Positions 1 to 4,758 of a stretch of DNA of 5,837 nt are shown here, in pieces; position 1 is the stretch's first letter; each line of letters starts with the position of its first letter. The notes below the pieces were generated by a model. That model worked only from the letters and a program-made list of their open reading frames with translations, searched no databases and was not told the origin of the DNA. A program made the position numbers and the translations under genes. Origin of the DNA: Spirosoma sp. (GTDB lineage: Bacteria; Bacteroidota; Bacteroidia; Cytophagales; Spirosomataceae); the NCBI GenBank assembly GCA_025351545.1, contig JANXVQ010000831.1, positions 1 through 5,837 of the forward strand, given 5' to 3'.

Positions 1-2
1 CT

Positions 3-407
3 ACTTCGCTGATTGTAATTTGCGAAACAGAAGCCGAACTGGTGGAATGTTTAACCACGCTGGAAGGACAACTTACGGCAACAATCTATGCTACACCCGC
101 CGAACTAGCTCAGTCCGAAATTGACTGGGTTTCGTTGTTGCAAGCCAAAGCGGGTCGGGTGTTGTTTGGCGGTTTCCCGACGGGCGTCGAAGTATCCGAA
201 GCGATGACACATGGCGGGCCGTTTCCAGCGACAAGCGACAGTCGCTCAACTTCTGTTGGTACGGCGGCCATTTTACGATTTGTACGGCCCGTCACCTATC
301 AGAGTTTCCCCGACGAACTGTTACCAGCCGCTTTGCAGAACGCTAACCCGCTCAACATCTGGCGAAATGTGGATGGTAAACAAACACAGGCTTCAGTTAG
401 TAACTAA
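3..407 (+). CDS. Aldehyde dehydrogenase (NADP+), KGSADH type, C-terminal part (5' truncated)
   Basis: The reading frame is open to the left edge, so the gene begins outside the window; only the last 134 residues are seen, about a quarter of a family member of roughly 500-530 residues. The stretch GRVLFGGFPTGVEV, then MTHGGPFPATSDSRSTSVG, then RFVRPVTYQSFP and a terminal NIWRNVDG match the C-terminal hallmark of alpha-ketoglutaric semialdehyde (2,5-dioxovalerate) dehydrogenases and related NADP-dependent fatty aldehyde dehydrogenases. Such enzymes oxidise an aldehyde to the acid in the cytoplasm, often at the end of pentose, uronate or hydroxyproline breakdown. The catalytic Cys and Glu and the cofactor-binding loop lie upstream and cannot be checked. 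The GTG at 42 is an internal valine codon, not a start. A strong inverted repeat follows the stop codon. The family call is firm; the exact substrate is not. Confidence 0.9.
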   Translation, partial: TSLIVICETEAELVECLTTLEGQLTATIYATPAELAQSEIDWVSLLQAKAGRVLFGGFPTGVEVSEAMTHGGPFPATSDSRSTSVGTAAILRFVRPVTYQSFPDELLPAALQNANPLNIWRNVDGKQTQASVSN

Positions 408-425
408 AACTTGTAATTAGAAATT

Positions 426-480
426 AGTCACAAAAAAGTTGTGCCACGGCCTTAAACTTTGACACAACTTTTTTGTGACT
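426..480 (+). terminator. Perfect 18-bp inverted repeat, probable (bidirectional) terminator
   Basis: The arms at 426-443 (AGTCACAAAAAAGTTGTG) and 463-480 are exact reverse complements and flank a 19-nt loop. The stem carries an A6 tract on the 5' arm and a T6 tract on the 3' arm, so either strand's transcript would have a U-rich side. It lies 18 bp after the aldehyde dehydrogenase stop codon, as expected for an intrinsic terminator. The stem is not G+C-rich and no U-tract follows it outside the stem, so this is not a textbook terminator. It could also be a protein-binding palindrome for the following gene. Confidence 0.6.
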
Positions 481-601
481 GAGAGAAAAGAAGAAAATTA
501 TTTTTAACTATGAATCGTACCGTATGAAGGACAGGTTTTACAATCCTTCTGAATGGCAGTATGGATTTTATTTAACTATATTATTTCTTCATATTTGGCA
601 C

Positions 602-1072
602 ATGACACCAGAAAAACGCCTTAACCAGATAGAACCCGAATTGGCTGAAGTGATTCAAAAAGTTGACCGACTGATTGAGTCAAATGGTCAAATTCTTGAA
701 TTAGCCGTTAACACTAAAGCGGAACTCACTGAGGTCAAAGAGATTGTTGGTGGTCTCAAAGACACCGTCTCTACCATTGAAACAACTATTGGCGATCTCA
801 AAACTGATGTTAGTGATCTTAAAACAGATGTTGGTGATCTTAAAACAGACGTTAGTGATCTCAAAATCACCGTTCGTAATCTCGAAGGGACTGCCTGGGG
901 GCTCAAAGAGGCTGTAGAAAAAGTTGAAATATCCGGAAATAGTACAGCTAGAGCAGTAGCTAATCTAACGGTATCGACCGGACATCAATTTGACGAATTA
1001 AAAGCTAGTCAGGTAAGATTGGAAGAGACTCAGCAAGAGATTCTGTCCTTCCTGCGCAACAAGTTCAATTAG
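602..1072 (+). CDS. Hypothetical coiled-coil protein with tandem 7-residue repeats
   Basis: I do not recognise a named family. The 156-residue product, read from the ATG at 602 (MTPEKRLNQIEPELAEV), is almost entirely predicted helix and coiled coil. Residues about 10-60 have Leu/Val/Ile spaced in heptads. Residues 64-91 are four units of the form (G/S)DLKTDV. A less regular heptad tail reaches residue 110, and a second helical segment (DELKASQVRLEETQQEIL) ends the protein. Val at a and Leu at d positions suggest a parallel oligomer, probably dimeric. No catalytic motif, signal peptide or cysteine is seen in this reading. An in-frame ATG at 524 would add 26 aromatic, hydrophobic residues (including FYLTILFLHIW) that could be a membrane segment. 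I prefer 602 because the first 26 residues are unlike the rest, but no Shine-Dalgarno decides it. The gene ends 11 bp from the convergent SDR gene with no terminator visible between them. A structural or scaffolding role is plausible but not shown. Confidence 0.75.
   Translation: MTPEKRLNQIEPELAEVIQKVDRLIESNGQILELAVNTKAELTEVKEIVGGLKDTVSTIETTIGDLKTDVSDLKTDVGDLKTDVSDLKITVRNLEGTAWGLKEAVEKVEISGNSTARAVANLTVSTGHQFDELKASQVRLEETQQEILSFLRNKFN
791..874 (+). repeat. Four tandem 21-bp repeats coding for DLKTDV heptads
   Basis: Units lie at 791-811, 812-832, 833-853 and a diverged copy at 854-874, each one codon-phased heptad (GDLKTDV, SDLKTDV, GDLKTDV, SDLKITV). The first three differ only at a few synonymous sites and at the G/S position, so recent slippage or unequal crossing-over is likely. 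The heptad register continues on both sides in more diverged form. Confidence 0.9.
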
Positions 1073-1083
1073 CGCCGGTACGC

Positions 1084-1785
1084 TTATTTCAAACTTCCCA
1101 TTCCCCCATCTACACCAATTATCTGGCCTGTGATCCAACTGGCCTGATCGGTGAGCAGATAAGCAGCCATTCCGGCAATATCCTGCGGAGAGCCATACCG
1201 ATTAAGCGGATGTCGTTTACTGGCGGCTTCACGTTTTGTATCATCACCAAGCAGGAAGCCCGCCAATGGTGTATCTGTCAACGAAGGTGCAACAGCATTG
1301 ACACGAACATTGAATGGAGCCAGTTCAGCCGCCAGCGATTTAGTCAACCCTTCAACCGCCGACTTTGCCACCGATACGGATGAGTGCATACCCATACCCA
1401 ACTTGGCAGCTACAGTACTAAATAGCACAATACTAGCCGATTTAGATTTCTTGATAGATGCGTAAGCCGCATGAATCGCACTCACCGCGCCCAATACGTT
1501 GATCTCAAAATCGCGACGGTAATCATCCGGGGTAAGCCGCTGAAACGGTTTAAGGGTGATGGTTCCAGGGCAGTAAACCAGTCCGTGTAAGATATCGGGC
1601 AGTTGACCAAAGGCATCAACGGCAGATGCCTGCGTAACATCCCACGTCATGTGTGTAGACTGTATGTCGTCGGGTTGCGTGCGGCCGGCGGTGAAGAGTG
1701 TTGCACCCTGTGCCTGAAGCTGATGAGCGAGTGCGTGACCAATGCCCGAACTGGCACCAACGATGAGAATATTTTTACCCTGCAT
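1084..1785 (-). CDS. Short-chain dehydrogenase/reductase lacking the catalytic tyrosine
   Basis: The 233-residue protein has the classical SDR length and layout. The N-terminal Rossmann motif is G10-ASS-G14-I-G16, with D49-V50 in the adenine-pocket position. A CPGT (72-75) replaces the usual NNAG, and the structural Asn is N96 in EINVLGA. Ser is at 123, and the C-terminal ASWITGQIIGVDGG is canonical. The YxxxK active site reads V137-S-V-A-K141: the lysine is kept but the proton-donor tyrosine is valine. PSLTDTPLA (167-175) follows where many SDRs have PG-x-x-x-T. The family normally uses NAD(P)(H) in the cytoplasm; without Tyr, normal carbonyl reduction is doubtful, unless another residue substitutes. 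It is the last gene of the PTPS-folE operon, 75 bp after folE, so a pterin-related role (a sepiapterin- or dihydropterin-reductase analogue) is possible. That role is inference from context only. Superfamily assignment is secure; substrate is unknown. Confidence 0.92.
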   Translation of the reverse strand: MQGKNILIVGASSGIGHALAHQLQAQGATLFTAGRTQPDDIQSTHMTWDVTQASAVDAFGQLPDILHGLVYCPGTITLKPFQRLTPDDYRRDFEINVLGAVSAIHAAYASIKKSKSASIVLFSTVAAKLGMGMHSSVSVAKSAVEGLTKSLAAELAPFNVRVNAVAPSLTDTPLAGFLLGDDTKREAASKRHPLNRYGSPQDIAGMAAYLLTDQASWITGQIIGVDGGMGSLK

Positions 1786-1863
1786 AACTAAACAGATGAT
1801 TTAGGATTGTGGCTTCTGATCGTTTAATCATACACCCGTAATCCTAAATCATCCGTTTAGTTA
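1785..1863 (-). repeat. Long inverted repeat filling the folE-SDR gap
   Basis: Arms at 1785-1808 and 1840-1863 pair over 24 bp with a single A-C mismatch (1794/1854); two further G-T wobbles could extend the stem inward around a loop of about 27 nt. The left arm begins at the SDR start codon (1783-1785 on the minus strand) and the right arm ends at the folE stop codon (1861-1863). In the operon mRNA it would form a long A/U-rich hairpin directly before the SDR start. It could act as a partial terminator, a processing or stability element, or a translation block for the SDR gene. No U-run follows, so a simple intrinsic terminator is less likely. Confidence 0.75.
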
Positions 1864-2649
1864 AATTGTTACGCTTGGCTGAGCAACATAACGAAGAAGT
1901 TCCTGTTTGGTAGCTCCCTCGGCAAACTTGCCACTATAAGAGGACGTAATAGTTGAGCTGTTAATATCACGAACACCCCGTGTTGACACACAAAGATGTT
2001 TGGCATCAATAATTACAGCCACATCGTCGGTTTCCAGAACACGCTTTAATTCTTCGGCAATTTGTATTGTCAAACGTTCCTGCACCTGTGGACGCTTGCT
2101 AAAATACTCGACGACGCGGTTCAATTTTGATAGCCCAATAACTTTCCCACTGGAAATATAAGCAACATGGGCTCTACCAAGAATGGGCACGAAATGATGT
2201 TCGCAGTATGTTTGAACCGTGATGTCTTTTTCAACCAGCATTTCATTGTATTGAAACTTGTTGTCGAACAATGTTGGCTCGGGTTTATTCGCTGGATTCA
2301 GACCGCTGAAAATTTCGTTCACATACATTTTAGCCACCCGACGGGGCGATCCTTTCAGGCTGTCGTCAGTTAAGTCGAGACCCAGAATGCCCATGATTTC
2401 GCGAAAATGTTCTTCGATAAGATCAATTTTAAGATCGTCGTCAATGGCAAAGGCGTCAGAACGCATAGGCGTATCAATCGAAGCTGCACCGTGAGCATCC
2501 CCTATTTCATCTACTAACTTATCGTGATCCGGCATTCCGGCGAAATGTCCATTTAGGGCATAGCCGTTTTTATGGTTGCCATTCGCAGGTTGACCATTCA
2601 TCGGAGTACCGTTATACGGGGTATTCGACGAAGTTCCGTTCGGTTTCAT
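1861..2649 (-). CDS. folE: GTP cyclohydrolase I with Asn-Gly-rich N-terminal extension
   Basis: It converts GTP to 7,8-dihydroneopterin triphosphate plus formate in the cytoplasm, the entry step for folate, biopterin and queuosine pterins. The catalytic domain starts near residue 70. The zinc ligands are C149 and H152 in YCEHHF and C220 in KHLCVSTRG; the catalytic histidines correspond to H151 and H218. The segment VIGLSKLNRVVEYFSKRPQVQERL, compared by eye, closely resembles the E. coli enzyme. This is the classic zinc type, not FolE2. At 262 residues it is about 40 longer than E. coli FolE, because of residues 1-65, which include an NG pentad tract. The start at 2649 overlaps the upstream PTPS gene by 38 bp; M17 (2599-2601) lies 10 bp after the PTPS stop codon and is an equally credible, translationally coupled start giving 246 residues. 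Function is certain; the start is not. Confidence 0.96.
   Translation of the reverse strand: MKPNGTSSNTPYNGTPMNGQPANGNHKNGYALNGHFAGMPDHDKLVDEIGDAHGAASIDTPMRSDAFAIDDDLKIDLIEEHFREIMGILGLDLTDDSLKGSPRRVAKMYVNEIFSGLNPANKPEPTLFDNKFQYNEMLVEKDITVQTYCEHHFVPILGRAHVAYISSGKVIGLSKLNRVVEYFSKRPQVQERLTIQIAEELKRVLETDDVAVIIDAKHLCVSTRGVRDINSSTITSSYSGKFAEGATKQELLRYVAQPSVTI
2548..2613 (-). repeat. Five Asn-Gly pairs at exact five-residue spacing in FolE
   Basis: Asn-Gly pairs fall at residues 13, 18, 23, 28 and 33 of the long FolE reading, giving (NGxxx)n, with another pair at residue 4. The codons differ between units (AAC or AAT with GGT, GGC or GGA), so this is not a fresh DNA duplication. The segment lacks any known domain and is probably disordered. 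Confidence 0.85.
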
Positions 2650-3043
2650 ACAGTCTGATTTTAAGGTCTAAGCCCTCGCTTAGTTGAGTACGTAAAATGT
2701 TGTAGATGACAATAGCCATATTTTCGGCCGATGGATTTAAATCGGCGAACTCTGCGGTATCCAGATTTAGATTTTTATGATCAAAGCGGTCAGTAACATG
2801 TTCTTTAATCAAGTCGCCGAGGTGTTTCATATCAACTACGTAACCCGTTTCCGGGTCAATTGGGCCAATAACCTGCACAATTAATTCGTAGTTATGCCCG
2901 TGAAAATGAGGGTTGTTGCATTTCCCATATACCCGGACATTTTTCTCGTCTGACCAATTGGGATTGTTCAGACGGTGAGCGGCATTGAAATGTTCCTTCC
3001 GGAACACTGCAACCCGTGGGGCGCTGGCCCGAGAATTATCCAT
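2612..3043 (-). CDS. 6-pyruvoyl-tetrahydropterin synthase / QueD family enzyme (CX5HGH type)
   Basis: The 143-residue protein carries every active-site residue of PTPS at the same number as in the rat enzyme: zinc ligands H23, H48 and H50, the catalytic C42, D88 and H89 (RFDHK), and the substrate-anchoring E133 (LYETERN). The family acts on 7,8-dihydroneopterin triphosphate in the cytoplasm to give 6-pyruvoyl-tetrahydropterin (biopterin route) or 6-carboxytetrahydropterin (QueD, queuosine route). Spacing between Cys and HGH is five residues (C42-NNPHF-HGH); from memory this marks the PTPS-II, biopterin-like subgroup, while QueD has three. It is the first gene of a minus-strand operon with folE and an SDR; its C-terminal codons overlap the long folE reading by 38 bp. 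Automatic annotation would probably call it 6-carboxytetrahydropterin synthase. Family certain, precise product uncertain. Confidence 0.93.
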   Translation of the reverse strand: MDNSRASAPRVAVFRKEHFNAAHRLNNPNWSDEKNVRVYGKCNNPHFHGHNYELIVQVIGPIDPETGYVVDMKHLGDLIKEHVTDRFDHKNLNLDTAEFADLNPSAENMAIVIYNILRTQLSEGLDLKIRLYETERNFVEYPV

Positions 3044-3342
3044 AAAAACAAATCGAAATAGGATTCGATCAACCTGTCGTTACAAAGTTTGTGTACAACA
3101 CAGGCAGACAGCAGAGCGGGTAGCCAGAACGCTCTTTCGTATGCGATGAATCAATATGTTAACAGATGTTAAGTGCTTTTTGTTTAGCTTTTCTATTCAA
3201 AGACTAAACAATTCCTATTCTGGTCTAGGCCAATAACATCCACTTATCCGGTATTGTTCCCATCCATATAGTGCGTCATCAGGTGCGGAACCCGTTAAGA
3301 TTAGTACCCGTTGTGCCTCCATGAAACGCTTGCCCAAACTGT
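3044..3342. promoter_or_regulatory. Divergent intergenic region between the pterin operon and the hydrolase gene
   Basis: This 299-bp stretch separates two divergently transcribed units and must hold both promoters. I found no convincing Bacteroidota promoter pair (TTTG with TAnnTTTG) on either strand. Visible structures are the palindrome at 3159-3172 and a small hairpin (ATCGAA at 3052-3057 with TTCGAT at 3064-3069) in the leader of the PTPS gene. No RNA gene or riboswitch was recognised. Confidence 0.5.
3159..3172. promoter_or_regulatory. Palindrome TTAACAgaTGTTAA, possible operator
   Basis: It has two perfect 6-bp half sites separated by 2 bp. ATGTTAA also occurs as a direct repeat at 3156-3162 and 3166-3172, ten base pairs apart, about one helical turn. 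It lies 116 bp upstream of the PTPS start and 171 bp upstream of the hydrolase start, so it could serve either promoter. Short A/T-rich palindromes arise by chance, so this is only a candidate. Confidence 0.3.
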
Positions 3343-4428
3343 ATGCTACTGACCTTACTTATTGTAACTGGATTGATTGCCGCCACTTTCCTGTTTATGC
3401 AGCAAAGCACCTTCGGGAGCGACCCGGCCGCCACCCGATTAGACCGAATTAAACGCTCTCTACACTACCGAGACGGTGCTTTTCAAAATCTGGAACCAAC
3501 GGATGTTTTGCGCCAGGGTGCCTCATACACAGCCCTTGTGTGGAAAAATCTCAACAAACCTAAAGACAATACACCATCTAAACCGATTCCGTCCGTCCGC
3601 ACCGACCTCAAAACTCTACCTGATTCAATTCCCACAATTGTCTGGTTCGGGCATTCGTCGTACTTAATAAAATCAAAGGGTGTTACCGTTCTGGTCGATC
3701 CGGTTTTCAGTGGTAATGCATCGCCGGTTTCGCTTTTTGGAGGGGCATATGCCGGTTCAAATGTTTATAGCGTCGATGATATGCCCGATATTGATTTGCT
3801 GGTGCTTTCCCACGATCATTATGATCACCTTGATTATAAGACGATTACGTTGCTCATCCCTAAAGTCAAAAAATTCTATACGGCGCTGGGCGTGGGTGCT
3901 CACCTCGAACGCTGGGGTGTTCCGGCCGACCGGATTGTGGAATTCGATTGGTGGGAAAGCAATCATGTCGCCACAGATATTGACTTGACAGCCGTTCCGG
4001 CCCGTCACTTTTCAGGTCGCAGTTTTGCTCGGGGCAGAACCCTCTGGACGGCTTTCGTCCTGAAACTACACGGCTATTCGCTTTATCTGGGTGGCGATTC
4101 GGGCTACGGAAAGCACTTCAAGGAGATCGGTGACAAATACGGACCATTCGACTTAGCTATTCTCGAATGCGGCCAGTATGGCAAAGACTGGCCCAACATT
4201 CATATGCTTCCCGAAGAGGTAGTTATGGCTGCGCAAGACCTGCACGCCAAAACAGTTTTGCCAGTACACTGGGCCAAATTTTCGCTTGCCCTTCACGGCT
4301 GGACAGAACCCATTGAACGGTTTACGAAACGGGCCGCCGAACAAAAACTTGATGTTACAACGCCTATGATTGGGGAACCTCTTGTTGTAGGCCAGAAATA
4401 CCCCCGATCGCGTTGGTGGAATTATTAA
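3343..4428 (+). CDS. MBL-fold metallo-hydrolase, NAPE-PLD/UlaG-like, membrane-anchored or secreted
   Basis: The 361-residue protein begins with a hydrophobic segment (residues 1-20, LLTLLIVTGLIAATFLF), then a linker to about residue 95, then a complete metallo-beta-lactamase domain. Metal ligands visible are H157-x-H159-x-D161-H162 in SHDHYDHLD, H222 in PARHFSG, D252 in GGDSGY and H309 in LPVHWAKF; D119 in LVDPVF is the first-strand Asp. The WFGHSSYLI opening and the HDHYDHLD motif are typical of the NAPE-phospholipase D/UlaG branch, whose members cleave phosphodiesters or lactones; the bacterial substrate is unknown. The N-terminal segment places the domain outside the inner membrane. An ATG at 3321 in another frame encodes MKRLPKL, a charged leader that would fit before the hydrophobic core if one base were removed. 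Followed by a large repeat cluster, with no obvious functional partner nearby. Confidence 0.9.
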   Translation: MLLTLLIVTGLIAATFLFMQQSTFGSDPAATRLDRIKRSLHYRDGAFQNLEPTDVLRQGASYTALVWKNLNKPKDNTPSKPIPSVRTDLKTLPDSIPTIVWFGHSSYLIKSKGVTVLVDPVFSGNASPVSLFGGAYAGSNVYSVDDMPDIDLLVLSHDHYDHLDYKTITLLIPKVKKFYTALGVGAHLERWGVPADRIVEFDWWESNHVATDIDLTAVPARHFSGRSFARGRTLWTAFVLKLHGYSLYLGGDSGYGKHFKEIGDKYGPFDLAILECGQYGKDWPNIHMLPEEVVMAAQDLHAKTVLPVHWAKFSLALHGWTEPIERFTKRAAEQKLDVTTPMIGEPLVVGQKYPRSRWWNY

Positions 4429-4435
4429 GTAGACT

Positions 4436-4526
4436 GATGGCGCAAGGCTCCAGCCAGCATAGCCCGGCCTTGTGCCTGTTATTATCCGGCCTCTGGCCAA
4501 AACAATGGCTGGAGCCTCGCGCTATC
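4436..4526 (+). repeat. Inverted repeat with 21-nt arms after the hydrolase gene
   Basis: Arms 4436-4456 and 4506-4526 pair with 19 Watson-Crick pairs, one G-T wobble (4439/4523) and one A-C mismatch (4444/4518), around a 49-nt loop. The loop contains GGCCTCTGGCC, itself able to fold. It starts 7 bp after the hydrolase stop codon, so it may act as that gene's 3' hairpin, but no U-tract follows. Its outer arm sequence recurs twice more downstream. Confidence 0.8.
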
Positions 4527-4570
4527 GTGGCCAGAGCTGTAGATACTGTTGATCGTTGAAAATCGCCTTG

Positions 4571-4624
4571 CCTTTATTAACCGGCCTCTGGCCATTGTTT
4601 CGGCTAGAGGCCGGTTAATAAAGG
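4571..4624 (+). repeat. 23-bp near-perfect hairpin
   Basis: Arms 4571-4593 and 4602-4624 pair over 23 bp with one G-T wobble (4590/4605) and an 8-nt loop. The core is CCGGCCTCTGGCC, flanked by TTTATTAA and its complement. This is the most stable structure in the window and would fold on either strand. It could be a bidirectional terminator or a member of a dispersed palindromic repeat family (REP/BIME-like). Confidence 0.85.
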
Positions 4625-4758
4625 GCACGAGGCAGGAGCCTCGCGCCATCGGTCTGGAGCCTCGCATTATAGCTAGTGGATAAAATTTGCTGAACGTATG
4701 TTTTTTGCCGCGAAACATCGTTCTTTGGCAAGTAAACCCCTCTACGTAACGCATCGCT

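Larger units (their letters stand above)
4436..4671. repeat. Nested repeat cluster in the 4429-4758 intergenic region
   Basis: The 330-bp gap contains no credible gene. A 16-bp unit close to GGAGCCTCGCGCCATC occurs at 4511-4526, 4635-4650 and 4656-4671 (the last diverged after ten bases) and inverted at 4436-4451. A second unit, GCCT-T/A-rich-CCGGCCTCTGGCCA, occurs at 4474-4499 and 4570-4594, and its GGCCAGAG end appears inverted at 4529-4536. A smaller hairpin forms at 4624-4633 with 4638-4647. The two units interleave, so several alternative folds exist. The remaining 87 bp to the next start hold no clear promoter. Confidence 0.8.

Noticed and set aside
510..527. ATG at 510 with A-rich upstream sequence as start of the coiled-coil gene
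   Set aside because: It is out of frame with the coiled-coil gene and stops after five codons.
688..906. Minus-strand open frame opposite the coiled-coil gene (VLRSLTSVLRSPTSVLRS repeats)
   Set aside because: Its repeats are simply the complement of the 21-bp coding repeats on the plus strand, and the plus-strand product has a coherent heptad pattern.
3073..3104. CCTGT...ACAGG inverted repeat around TACAAAGTTTGTGTA upstream of the PTPS gene
   Set aside because: Only five outer base pairs match and the interior does not pair consistently, so it is within chance expectation.
3680..3988. Plus-strand open frame in another phase within the MBL hydrolase
   Set aside because: It overlaps the metal-binding HDHYDHLD region of the true frame; its product is Cys/Ile/Arg-rich with no motif.
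4153..4500. Minus-strand open frame opposite the 3' end of the MBL hydrolase
   Set aside because: It overlaps the conserved PVHW-containing end of the hydrolase and has no recognisable motif of its own.
4436..4671. CRISPR array
   Set aside because: The repeats are few, of two kinds, in both orientations and without regular spacers.
4681..4707. TAAAATTTG and TATGTTTT as a Bacteroidota -7 box for the GH109-like gene
   Set aside because: The first has one extra spacer base and the second lacks the final G; no TTTG lies at the required distance upstream of either.
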